Virus record (IMG/VR): IMGVR_UViG_3300027733_000039
Location: 33,132-97,131 of that record
Length of the DNA: 64,000 nucleotides
Strand: one strand, 5' to 3'
From: a virus
The position numbers were made by a program, and so were the translations under genes. The notes under the pieces were generated by a model. That model had not been told where the DNA came from, searched no databases, and saw nothing but the letters and a program-made list of their open reading frames with translations. Shown here one piece after another: positions 5,562-12,317 of this stretch (position 1 is the stretch's first letter; every line of letters starts with the position of its first letter).

Positions 5562-6182
5562 ATGGCTGCGCCACTTAACCAATATTTATTTGGGGACCAC
5601 TTCAAAGCCGTTCATGGCATGACTGTTGATGAAGCCCTCTCAGGCAAGGTTGCCAAAATAAATAGCACCTTGATGTCCGCAGAAGAGTACGACGATAATT
5701 GGAAAGGCACACGTATTGGTAAAGGAATGCGCCCTTTTGCGGAAAGTCATGCTGACTTGATACAACCAACTAACGTGGGTGAGACAGTACGTTCTTGGCA
5801 AAGAAGTCCAGGTAATATACTTGTTGGTGACTCCCATCGTGTTGCTGCTGTCTTACGAGACCTTACGCAGGCTGTGCGTACTACTAGTCGTGCAAATGAT
5901 GCCCCCCTATATCGGGGAGCAACTCGTGCCCCATCAGAGGATGTTGGTGCTTCTAGAGACACCGCCCTCTCTTTTACCTCAGATAGGCATGCTGCTCGCT
6001 CTTTTACCGCTTCACAGGGGCGTGGTCGTGGAGCAATCTTTAAAGCCGCCCCAGGTTTAGTTCGTGGAGTTCCTTTAGAGGAACTTGGTGGACGACCAAT
6101 GACAGTCGGTAAAAACAGACGACCTGAAGCAGAGTGGCTCATTGATCCACAATCTGTACCAACTGAATGGCCTAAGAAGTAA
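5562..6182 (+). CDS. Putative mono-ADP-ribosyltransferase (206 aa)
   Basis: The C-terminal 95 residues carry the R-S-E signature of arginine-type ADP-ribosyltransferases: Arg118 in PLYRGA, the STS-like LSFTSD at 136-141 followed by the helix HAARSFTA, and the ExE-type PEAEWLI with Glu189 and Glu191. These would bind NAD and transfer ADP-ribose to a target protein. The N-terminal 110 residues form an unrecognised domain. Phages such as T4 use ADP-ribosyltransferases (Alt, ModA, ModB) to modify host RNA polymerase and translation proteins, so host takeover is a fair inference. The stop overlaps the ATG of the next ParB-like gene (TAATG). Confidence 0.75.
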   Translation: MAAPLNQYLFGDHFKAVHGMTVDEALSGKVAKINSTLMSAEEYDDNWKGTRIGKGMRPFAESHADLIQPTNVGETVRSWQRSPGNILVGDSHRVAAVLRDLTQAVRTTSRANDAPLYRGATRAPSEDVGASRDTALSFTSDRHAARSFTASQGRGRGAIFKAAPGLVRGVPLEELGGRPMTVGKNRRPEAEWLIDPQSVPTEWPKK

Positions 6183-6577
6183 TGGCTAAAAAGAAGCACG
6201 TCCTTAACGAAGATCAACTGGCTATGTTCATCCCTGCAAAAGACCTGATGGATGCCATCCCACTAGACCAACCCGCTTCAAGAAGGCCCCTTACATTACG
6301 GAATCTTCCTGATGTTACTTCTCGTAAAGTAAAAGAAGCAAAACGAGATGGTTTGTATAATGAAATTAAAAGTGAGGGCGTACAAACGCCTATCACCATA
6401 GGACAACATCCTCTGCGTGCTAGGTCTGGTCGTGTTTACGATTACTTCCCAGGAGCAAACTACAAAGGGCCTGTTATTGAGGACGGTCATCATCGCATCT
6501 CTGTAGCAAACAGTATTGACCCAAAAATGGAGATTCCAGTAAAGTACGCCGCACCCAACGATGATCTTTCTGATTAG
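6182..6577 (+). CDS. ParB-like protein 2 with N-terminal clamp-like motif (131 aa)
   Basis: Its architecture matches the gene at 4224. It opens with DQLAMFIPAKDLMDAI, and the C-terminal ParB-like region has LYNEIKSEGVQTPI, then IEDGHHRISVANSIDP and IPVKYA. An insert of about 20 residues (HPLRARSGRVYDYFPGANY) separates the two conserved strands. QLAMF fits a clamp-binding peptide. It is coupled to the ADP-ribosyltransferase by TAATG. A DNA-associated role is likely; nuclease activity cannot be judged from sequence. Confidence 0.72.
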   Translation: MAKKKHVLNEDQLAMFIPAKDLMDAIPLDQPASRRPLTLRNLPDVTSRKVKEAKRDGLYNEIKSEGVQTPITIGQHPLRARSGRVYDYFPGANYKGPVIEDGHHRISVANSIDPKMEIPVKYAAPNDDLSD

Positions 6578-6580
6578 AAT
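6575..6580 (+). promoter_or_regulatory. Leaderless promoter -10 for gene 6587
   Basis: TAGAAT overlaps the stop codon of the ParB-like gene. It is followed by ggcaca and the ATG at 6587. Confidence 0.6.
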
Positions 6581-6586
6581 GGCACA

Positions 6587-6760
6587 ATGCCTACGTATCA
6601 ATACAAGTGCCCCAATGGACACATACATGAAGAAGAGCGCAGTATCCGAGAAGCACAGAGCGTAGAGCACTGTCTAGAGTGTCACGAGCCTCTCAAGCCC
6701 GTGTACTACGCCCCAGCCGTCAATCTCGTCGGTCGTGGTTTTTATTCCAACGGAGGGTGA
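6587..6760 (+). CDS. FmdB-like zinc-ribbon protein (57 aa)
   Basis: The start MPTYQYKCPNGH and the end NLVGRGFYSNGG are hallmark sequences of the FmdB-type zinc-ribbon family. One zinc site would be built from C8 with H12 or H14 and the CLEC pair near residues 33-36. Family members are often annotated as regulators, but a role in phages is not established. Similar small proteins are common in aquatic phages. The gene has its own leaderless promoter and is followed three bases later by a membrane-protein gene. Confidence 0.8.
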   Translation: MPTYQYKCPNGHIHEEERSIREAQSVEHCLECHEPLKPVYYAPAVNLVGRGFYSNGG

Positions 6761-6763
6761 TTC

Positions 6764-6958
6764 ATGACTAAATCGGTTATACTTAAAAGTTCTATGGTCT
6801 ACCTACTTATCACCGCCATCATCATTGCTGTACGTTACTTTCATAAGGCTCTTATGAACGCCGTTGAAGAGCATGGTCATGCGCCTGTAGAGAAGACGTA
6901 CCGAGGGTACATGTTTGACGTTCATCATGACTTTAAACGTCGTGAGCATATTAAATAA
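6764..6958 (+). CDS. Single-span membrane protein (64 aa)
   Basis: An N-terminal hydrophobic helix (residues 9-25, SSMVYLLITAIIIAVRY) is followed by a charged soluble tail of about 38 residues rich in His, Lys and Arg. A ribosome-binding site (GGAGG) overlaps the end of the FmdB-like gene just upstream. This shape fits a small inner-membrane accessory or lysis-related protein, but no family is recognised. Confidence 0.65.
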   Translation: MTKSVILKSSMVYLLITAIIIAVRYFHKALMNAVEEHGHAPVEKTYRGYMFDVHHDFKRREHIK

Positions 6959-6963
6959 TCATC

Positions 6964-6969
6964 TATAAT
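6964..6969 (+). promoter_or_regulatory. Leaderless promoter -10 for gene 6976
   Basis: TATAAT, then ctgtag, then a GTG start at 6976. The spacing supports GTG as the true start. Confidence 0.65.
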
Positions 6970-6975
6970 CTGTAG

Positions 6976-7248
6976 GTGCAAAAACTAAATCAAATCCTAC
7001 TTCGTATCCTTGCAGCCTTTGCAGCGTCAGGTCTTGGCGTTATTGGAGCAGGCACCCTCGCAGGCGTGCAACTTTGGAAAGCCATGCTTATGGCAGGTGT
7101 TGCTGCGGTAGCCACCGTTGTAGAACGGCTTGCTCGTCTATACCTAGAAGATGGCAATCTTTCTGCTAAAGACATTGATGTTGCTTTTGGAGTAGCGGCT
7201 AAAGAAGAAACTCCAGCAAAGTTACCTGTTTCTGCAAAGAAACGCTAA
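6976..7248 (+). CDS. Holin-like small membrane protein (90 aa)
   Basis: Two hydrophobic helices (about residues 9-31 and 34-52) are separated by a short turn, and the tail is charged and ends in AKKR. The size and layout are like two-span phage holins. The GTG start is placed six bases after a TATAAT box. Holin function is inferred; several other small membrane proteins in this window (10994, 33851, 36267, 58624) could equally serve, and the endolysin is 21 kb away. The gene runs tail-to-tail into the leftward methyltransferase, overlapping it by 27 bases. Confidence 0.6.
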   Translation: MQKLNQILLRILAAFAASGLGVIGAGTLAGVQLWKAMLMAGVAAVATVVERLARLYLEDGNLSAKDIDVAFGVAAKEETPAKLPVSAKKR

Positions 7249-7800
7249 CTGCCAGTAATACTTGCCTACAACAGGCCATTCAATCTGGTTCTTTTCGTCA
7301 AACCATGATTTACCTTCTGGATCATTAGGTATTGCATCAAACACATTAGTAAGGTTCTTGAAGTCCAAAGAGTTCAGTAACTTCTCAACTCTTGTTTCAT
7401 GGCAGTTCCAATGATGATGTGCACCATCCCACCATTCCAAACCAGGAACATGGGTGCTAGGAACATCTAGGTGTTCCATAACTGACTCCACCATCCACCA
7501 TGGCTCTTGTCCTTCTTTCCATCGCTTAATAGTTTTATGAACGTCTGGTCCAACAACAAGCATTGGTGCATTTGGTTTAGCAATACGTTGCATGTCTTTA
7601 AGGAATGTAGATACTTCTAGCCATGGAATGTGCTCCAAGACATGACCCATGTATATGGCATCAAATGTATTGTCTTCAAAAGGGTACGGTTGACCAGGAG
7701 TTACCTTGACATCTGGTTTAGTGTCATCTGTTTCCCACGTGTCTGCGTTTACCCAACCTTGTGCGTAGTGTGTTCCACAACCAACATTTAAAAGTTTCAT
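7222..7800 (-). CDS. SAM-dependent methyltransferase, class I (192 aa)
   Basis: The SAM-binding motif LLNVGCGTHYAQGWVN opens the protein (residues 3-18). It is followed by an acidic post-I region, and motif IV-like FDAIYMGHVLEHIPW lies at about 48-62. This matches Methyltransf_11-type enzymes. The substrate is unknown; glycans and small molecules are common for this type. Its ATG overlaps the stop of the PhyH gene upstream (TAATG), so the two are a coupled pair on the opposite strand from the surrounding genes and look like an acquired auxiliary metabolic cassette. Confidence 0.8.
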   Translation of the reverse strand: MKLLNVGCGTHYAQGWVNADTWETDDTKPDVKVTPGQPYPFEDNTFDAIYMGHVLEHIPWLEVSTFLKDMQRIAKPNAPMLVVGPDVHKTIKRWKEGQEPWWMVESVMEHLDVPSTHVPGLEWWDGAHHHWNCHETRVEKLLNSLDFKNLTNVFDAIPNDPEGKSWFDEKNQIEWPVVGKYYWQLAFLCRNR

Positions 7801-8561
7801 TAGACAGTGCCTCCATCAATTGGGAAATACCAGCCACCACCATGTTGTAACGCTGTTGGCATATCATGTCGGTGATTAACTCCTGAGTAATGTGCGATTA
7901 AAGACTTACGCACCATTCCTTCAATCTTTGGTTCGGAACCACGGTGCAACAAACGACCATGCCAAAAAAGAACATCACCTCGTTTTGGAAGATATGTAAC
8001 AACTTCTGCATTGCGCTTTTCAATCTCTGCTTCAAACAATGGAGTTAATATGCGCTCACTATATTTAGGCCAGCGATGGTCTTGTTCTTCTGGTGAAAGC
8101 GCTGCAAGGATCTTTTCTCGTGTAACCACGGGCCAACGGTGTGATCCAGGGATGAATTGAAAAGGACCAGAATCAGGATGTATATCTTCTAAAGCAATCC
8201 AAATAGCGGCGTAGTAGTCACCCACGTGCTCAGGATTAAGGTAGGTGTCTTGATGCCAATTACGACGAGTTGTTACCCAACCCGTTAGGTTTAAATGGAC
8301 AGCCGCTGGTTCACCAATCAAACGCTCTAGCGTGTCATTAATGTTGTGATGCGTCAGGATGCTCATTACTTCTGGGTGACGGCGATATGGGGTGCAATCA
8401 GGCCAGCCACCAGGTCGGTCTTCATTATGCTCAATCCAGCACTGCTCATAAGCAACTAATAGATCTTCTGGAAGAAAGCCTTTCTTAATAACAAACCCAT
8501 CGTCATTCCAATCGGCTGGTCCTGGTGTTGGTGCTGGGATAGTTAATTCGGCTAGTTCCAT
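7800..8561 (-). CDS. PhyH-type 2-oxoglutarate/Fe(II) dioxygenase (253 aa)
   Basis: The iron-binding HxD is WHQD (His103, Asp105), the distal His is in FWHGRLLHRGS (about 206), and Arg218 in VRKSL would bind 2-oxoglutarate. This is the phytanoyl-CoA dioxygenase fold, which hydroxylates varied substrates. ATG 8561 is preferred because it lies seven bases after a leftward TATAGT box; a longer frame from 8588 would reach beyond that promoter. With the following methyltransferase it could modify a cell-surface or virion compound. The substrate cannot be read from sequence. Confidence 0.82.
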   Translation of the reverse strand: MELAELTIPAPTPGPADWNDDGFVIKKGFLPEDLLVAYEQCWIEHNEDRPGGWPDCTPYRRHPEVMSILTHHNINDTLERLIGEPAAVHLNLTGWVTTRRNWHQDTYLNPEHVGDYYAAIWIALEDIHPDSGPFQFIPGSHRWPVVTREKILAALSPEEQDHRWPKYSERILTPLFEAEIEKRNAEVVTYLPKRGDVLFWHGRLLHRGSEPKIEGMVRKSLIAHYSGVNHRHDMPTALQHGGGWYFPIDGGTV

Positions 8562-8565
8562 GATG

Positions 8566-8574
8566 TAAACTATA
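8566..8574. promoter_or_regulatory. Overlapping divergent leaderless promoters
   Basis: TAAACT (8566-8571) serves the GTG at 8578 six bases on. On the other strand TATAGT (8574-8569) lies seven bases before the ATG at 8561. The two -10 boxes share three positions, so RNA polymerase should occupy only one at a time. Confidence 0.55.
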
Positions 8575-8577
8575 GCC

Positions 8578-8736
8578 GTGATTGTCACTTACCCAATACA
8601 TACCCCGTCTATGCAGGACGCTATTGATCAAGCAATGCGCCTTGCCAAAGCCCATGGCTACAAAACATCTATTTTACTTAATATTAAGTCTGTAGGTTCT
8701 GGTGCATGGGAAGTCAAACTCCAAGTCCTCAAGTAG
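8578..8736 (+). CDS. Small hypothetical protein (52 aa)
   Basis: GTG at 8578 opens a 52-residue frame: an N-terminal helix (SMQDAIDQAMRLAKAHGY) and a beta-rich end (TSILLNIKSVGSGAWEVKLQVLK). The exact TAAACT-N6-GTG spacing supports the start. No family is recognised. It overlaps the next small gene by 31 bases, and both were found by reading frames directly. Confidence 0.55.
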   Translation: MIVTYPIHTPSMQDAIDQAMRLAKAHGYKTSILLNIKSVGSGAWEVKLQVLK

Positions 8737-8849
8737 CCGACTGTAGTGAACAGTGTGTTCACTGCGGCGCTCGCATGCGTCCTGAGCATGCCCACTATCG
8801 CTGCCCTCAATGTGGAAGCCGTGATGCTTGCTGCGAAGGGGTATATTAA
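8706..8849 (+). CDS. Tiny zinc-ribbon protein (47 aa)
   Basis: The 47-residue product has CVHC near residues 17-20 and CPQC near 34-37, a classic two-knuckle zinc ribbon, with a further DACC at 42-45. It overlaps the end of the preceding 52-residue gene, which suggests translational coupling. No clear ribosome-binding site is present. The function is unknown; the pattern is like other zinc ribbons scattered through this phage. Confidence 0.6.
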   Translation: MGSQTPSPQVADCSEQCVHCGARMRPEHAHYRCPQCGSRDACCEGVY

Positions 8850-8868
8850 ATGGTTTATATACTAAGTA

Positions 8869-8898
8869 TTGAGTACGATGTTCAAAATCGTGTATAAT
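8869..8898 (+). promoter_or_regulatory. Promoter with -35 and -10 for the secreted repeat protein
   Basis: TTGAGT (8869-8874), an 18-base spacer and TATAAT (8893-8898) make a full sigma-70-type promoter. Unlike most promoters here it leaves a leader of about 60 bases before the ATG at 8966. Confidence 0.65.
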
Positions 8899-8914
8899 GT
8901 AATACCGAGACTCA

Positions 8915-8951
8915 ACGAAGACGGGTTGCTTGCGAGCGATCCGTCTTTCGT
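8915..8951 (+). promoter_or_regulatory. 5' leader hairpin
   Basis: ACGAAGACGG (8915-8924) pairs with CCGTCTTTCGT (8941-8951, one bulged T) around an inner GCT/AGC hairpin. It ends five bases before the ribosome-binding site and may stabilise the message or tune its translation. Confidence 0.5.
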
Positions 8952-8965
8952 ATCTACGGAGGCAT

Positions 8966-10966
8966 ATGAAACTGCGTAAAGGTTTCTGGATCTATCTCCC
9001 TGTAGCGATCTTTGCTTGGATCACTCCTTTTACTACTTCTGTTAAGGCAGACACACTTGGTGAGTGGACATACAGCCAATCACAAGCATGCGGTGGATCT
9101 GTTGAGTTAATCGGTGATGCGATCACTTTACACGGTCCTGACTATAACGGATGTAGCGGTGCTGCTCATTGGGTAAAAATAGAAGCAACCATTCCTCAAG
9201 GTGTAAGCACAGTGGACTTTACTTGGGCCTACCAAACCCTTGATGGTGCTTACTACGATCCCCCTCAGTACGCAGTAAATGGTGTCTATGTTCAGTTGAC
9301 TTATGCAAATACTGCAACAGGAACTAAATCAATACCCGTTCAAGTGGGTGACATCTTTACATTCCGACAATATTCAATAGATACTTGCTGTCAACCTGGT
9401 CATTTAACAATCAGTAATTTGTCGCTTTGGAATGGCTTTGTTGAAGCAACGACGACTACTTCTACCACTTCCACTTCTACAACTACCACTTCTACCACTT
9501 CTACCACTTCCACAACCACCACTACAACAACAACAACAACAACAAGTACTACGACTACAACAACTGTTCCAACTACCACAACAACCACGACTACTATTTC
9601 TCCCGATACTACAGTATCGGTTACGACCACAATAGATATTCCAATATCTACAACTACTTCTTTCGTACCCCAAACAACATTGCCCCAATCAACAACGACC
9701 ACGTCAACAACACCAGAAATTCCGACATCTACTGTTCCCGTCTATATTTCTCCAATAATAGAAGTACCAACGGGGACGACATCCACAACCATGCCAGAAG
9801 TAACCATCCCAGCGACGCTTCCTGAAGAAATACCAGTAATAATCCCAGAAGAGATCCCAACTGAGATAACAGACCCAACAACATATGAAACATACCCAGA
9901 CACTACCGTTGACACAGACCAAACACTACCTTTCACACCTATTCCGACTTCGGAAGACTTGTGTAATGGGTCAAACGCTACTGTTTGTCCAGACCAAACG
10001 CTACCGTCTGTCGGTGAGGTTATATCGGATGCGGTATTAACGAACATCCTTGAGAACACCTTTACCCCTGATGCTTCAACAGAAGAGATAACGGCTGCAC
10101 TTGATGAGGTTCTAAGCGCCGACCTTTCTACAGAACAATTTACTGCCGTAATGAATGCCGTACTTGCCGATACATCTGATACCGAGCAAGTGTCTGAAGT
10201 CTTAGTTTCTTTGCTGAGTTCTAATCTTTCAGCCCAAGAACTTACAATTGTGATGGATACCGTCTTTAGCGCAGAAGCAAGCGTGGAAGAGATGGGGGCA
10301 ATTGTTGAGAACTTGCTGGATTCCAATCTTTCCTCGGCAGAACTAGAGGCGGTCTTTACGGCTGCTTTTGACGGTGACTTGTCTGACGCAGAAACAGTTG
10401 CCCTTGCCACCCAGATTCTTGACAGCCCTCTTGATGACAAAGAGTTTGGCACGGTTATTAACGCCATCTTTGACGAAAAGGTATCTGACGAAGTCTTGAC
10501 ACAGACCTTTGCTGCTATTTTGACTCCTGAACTTTCTGACAACAAGTTTGCTGAAGTGGTGAATGTTCTTGAAAATGCCACCATTACAAACGATCAGGTT
10601 GCTCAAGTAGTGGATTTGGTCATTTCCCAAGAAGGTGGTGTAAGTGAAGGGCAAGCCACCGAACTGGCAATGAGCGCTAAAGTTCTGGAAAGCGTTTCAG
10701 GGGAGCAAGCGGCTGAGGTGTTTGATGCGATTGTGGCTTCAGCGGTAACCCCAGAGGATGGTCTTGCCATTGTCAATGCGGTACAGGATGCCCCTAAAGC
10801 CGTTAAGAAATCCTTTGAAAAGAAATTAAATATCTACGAGGGTGTCTTTGACACCTATACCGCAATTGGATCAGTGATACCTGTCAGTGGACGCAGAGTT
10901 ATCATCGCCATAACTACGGTATCATTTATATTGCCCGCACCAGTCGTTTCTAGACGTAGACAATAA
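8966..10966 (+). CDS. Secreted Thr-stalk protein with 17-residue repeats (666 aa)
   Basis: The ATG at 8966 follows GGAGG and begins a Sec signal peptide (KLRKGFWIYLPVAIFAW, likely cut after SVKA). A beta-rich Cys-containing domain occupies about residues 30-155. A Thr/Ser stalk covers about 160-290 and an acidic Pro-rich region follows. Residues 370-556 hold eleven tandem 17-residue helical repeats, for example ASTEEITAALDEVLSAD and LSAQELTIVMDTVFSAE. The C-terminus has a hydrophobic segment (RRVIIAITTVSFILPAP) and ends in RRRQ, like a membrane anchor. It resembles actinobacterial surface proteins and was probably acquired from a host. A role in superinfection exclusion or surface alteration is possible but unproven. 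Confidence 0.75.
   Translation: MKLRKGFWIYLPVAIFAWITPFTTSVKADTLGEWTYSQSQACGGSVELIGDAITLHGPDYNGCSGAAHWVKIEATIPQGVSTVDFTWAYQTLDGAYYDPPQYAVNGVYVQLTYANTATGTKSIPVQVGDIFTFRQYSIDTCCQPGHLTISNLSLWNGFVEATTTTSTTSTSTTTTSTTSTTSTTTTTTTTTTTSTTTTTTVPTTTTTTTTISPDTTVSVTTTIDIPISTTTSFVPQTTLPQSTTTTSTTPEIPTSTVPVYISPIIEVPTGTTSTTMPEVTIPATLPEEIPVIIPEEIPTEITDPTTYETYPDTTVDTDQTLPFTPIPTSEDLCNGSNATVCPDQTLPSVGEVISDAVLTNILENTFTPDASTEEITAALDEVLSADLSTEQFTAVMNAVLADTSDTEQVSEVLVSLLSSNLSAQELTIVMDTVFSAEASVEEMGAIVENLLDSNLSSAELEAVFTAAFDGDLSDAETVALATQILDSPLDDKEFGTVINAIFDEKVSDEVLTQTFAAILTPELSDNKFAEVVNVLENATITNDQVAQVVDLVISQEGGVSEGQATELAMSAKVLESVSGEQAAEVFDAIVASAVTPEDGLAIVNAVQDAPKAVKKSFEKKLNIYEGVFDTYTAIGSVIPVSGRRVIIAITTVSFILPAPVVSRRRQ
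9446..9700 (+). repeat. Low-complexity Thr-codon repeat
   Basis: Degenerate ACN/TCN codons encode the Thr/Ser stalk of the secreted protein. Both strands are open in several frames here purely because of the composition; those frames are not genes. Confidence 0.8.
10073..10633 (+). repeat. Eleven tandem 51-bp units (17 residues each)
   Basis: Each unit encodes a pattern close to LSxxEhxxVhxxhhxxx, where h is hydrophobic. The length stays at 17 residues without gaps while the sequence has diverged, so the repeats are old and selected at protein level. They should fold as a helical solenoid. Confidence 0.7.
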
Positions 10967-10993
10967 GTTGAAACGTGACGACTTAGGAGCCTT

Positions 10994-11161
10994 GTGAAGA
11001 AACTTATTAATGAACTGCATAGCCTTGCTTGGACACTCAGCGGAACGGGCATGGTTTTAATTACCCTTAGTGGACAAACCCTTAAATGGGGTATTTGGAT
11101 TTCTATTGCTTCTTTGGCAGTACATCTTGCTGGAGCACTCTTAAAGGGTGACGAATCATAG
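10994..11161 (+). CDS. Two-span small membrane protein (55 aa)
   Basis: A GTG at 10994, four bases after TAGGAG, opens a 55-residue frame. It has two hydrophobic segments (roughly residues 12-28 and 33-50) and short charged ends (VKKL and LKGDES). It could be a holin or small membrane accessory. No family is recognised. Confidence 0.55.
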   Translation: MKKLINELHSLAWTLSGTGMVLITLSGQTLKWGIWISIASLAVHLAGALLKGDES

Positions 11162-11163
11162 AG

Positions 11164-11169
11164 TAAACT
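11164..11169 (+). promoter_or_regulatory. Leaderless promoter -10 for gene 11176
   Basis: TAAACT, then aagtgt, then the ATG at 11176. It heads the fibre array; the following genes are so closely packed that one long transcript is likely. Confidence 0.65.
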
Positions 11170-11175
11170 AAGTGT

Positions 11176-11883
11176 ATGGCCCATACCGTTAACTACAACA
11201 TCACTCGTGGGCTTCCATGGGAACGACTCATTATCCTCAAGGATAGGCGCACTCACAGACAAATTAAACCCACTGAGGCTCGTTCTTTTATCCAGACTAC
11301 TGGCTTGTCTAAAAAAGAATTAACTGTTGATTTAACAAGCGAAAATGGCATTATGTTGTCGCTAAGTGCCGAAGAAACCCAGGATCTACCGTTGGGAGAA
11401 CTTTCCTATGATGTTCTTGCAACTATCAATGAAGTTCAGAGACCAGTAGCAAAGGGTACAATCGTTGTATCGGCTCTTGACAATATTACTCCGTGGGAGG
11501 ATTCACAAGCAATGGAAATCCGCTTTAAGCAACGTGTGGACTTCCGCCGCACTTTCACATGGAAAGATGCTGATGGAGACATACTCACCGTACAGAACGC
11601 CTACATGCAGGCAAAGAACACCGCAGGTGTTACTGTCCTAGACCTTCGTTGGTATGCGTCCACCCCTTCAGAAGCCACCGTTATTGCTCTTCCAGTAGAG
11701 CGACGTGGTTATCTTGCCCCGATTGCTGGTGGAACACTAGAAATGCACATCTCAGATAAAAACACAGTGTCTGCGGGTGCTTACAACTTTGACTTGTTTG
11801 TTCAGGACTCCGCTGGAGACTGGGACTGCTTGGCGAGTGGGACGGTCGTTGTAGAGGCTGCTATCTCTGCACCGCCTGCATGA
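11176..11883 (+). CDS. Baseplate/fibre tether with two Ig-like domains (235 aa)
   Basis: Two similar beta-rich domains are seen. Residues 1-105 contain RGLPWERLIILKDRRT and a terminal GTIVVSA; residues 112-230 contain RVDFRRTFTWKDADGD and a terminal GTVVVEA. Each resembles the BppU/Ig-like domains that anchor receptor-binding proteins to phage baseplates. It starts the fibre array and overlaps the next gene by four bases (ATGA). A tethering role is inferred from fold resemblance and position. Confidence 0.65.
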   Translation: MAHTVNYNITRGLPWERLIILKDRRTHRQIKPTEARSFIQTTGLSKKELTVDLTSENGIMLSLSAEETQDLPLGELSYDVLATINEVQRPVAKGTIVVSALDNITPWEDSQAMEIRFKQRVDFRRTFTWKDADGDILTVQNAYMQAKNTAGVTVLDLRWYASTPSEATVIALPVERRGYLAPIAGGTLEMHISDKNTVSAGAYNFDLFVQDSAGDWDCLASGTVVVEAAISAPPA

Positions 11884-12308
11884 GCACAAAAACCGTTGAG
11901 GTAACTAAGCAACCGAACAAGTACGTTACGGTTACACAGAAAAAGACAGTCTCTGTCGTAACTGAACCTGCTGATCAAGTACTTGAAGTCCATGATCCAG
12001 GTGTTGCGGGTCCTCCTAATGTTCTCAGCATTGGCACAGTCACCACAGGTACGGCAAGTGCAAACATTACGGGTATTGCCCCAAACCAAGTCCTTAATCT
12101 TGTTTACCCCGTAGCGGCTAGGCACATTCATACACAGGGTGCTGCTGCTACAACTTGGACAATCACACATGCTTTGGGTGGTTACCCGTCTATTACAGTC
12201 GTTGATAGTGGTAAAACTGTTGTATTTGGGGAAGTAAATTATGTTTCTACCGCACAAGTTGTAGTAAACTTTACATCAGCGTTCTCTGGTTTCGCATACC
12301 TCACGTAA
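11880..12308 (+). CDS. Fibre tip/adhesin protein (142 aa)
   Basis: The C-terminal half has TTWTITHALGGYPSITVVDS, then a VxFGEVxY stretch and FTSAFSGFAYLT. This pattern (W-I-H, a pair of beta strands, then SGxAxL) recurs in phage fibre tips. The N-terminal 50 residues are extended and Thr/Val-rich. It is translationally coupled to the tether gene upstream. Confidence 0.65.
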   Translation: MSTKTVEVTKQPNKYVTVTQKKTVSVVTEPADQVLEVHDPGVAGPPNVLSIGTVTTGTASANITGIAPNQVLNLVYPVAARHIHTQGAAATTWTITHALGGYPSITVVDSGKTVVFGEVNYVSTAQVVVNFTSAFSGFAYLT

Positions 12309-12317
12309 GGAAGTTCA

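Noticed and set aside
5747-6217. Minus-strand frame of 156 codons opposite the ADP-ribosyltransferase
   Set aside because: The plus-strand frame has clear catalytic motifs and coupling; the antisense product is unlike any protein.
9400-9702. Long frames on the minus strand opposite the Thr stalk (Val/Cys-rich products)
   Set aside because: They arise from the ACN-repeat composition of the real gene and have no start signals.
9742-10584. Minus-strand frame of 280 codons opposite the 17-residue repeats
   Set aside because: It mirrors the periodic codons of the repeat gene and gives a Ser/Val-rich product with no start signal.
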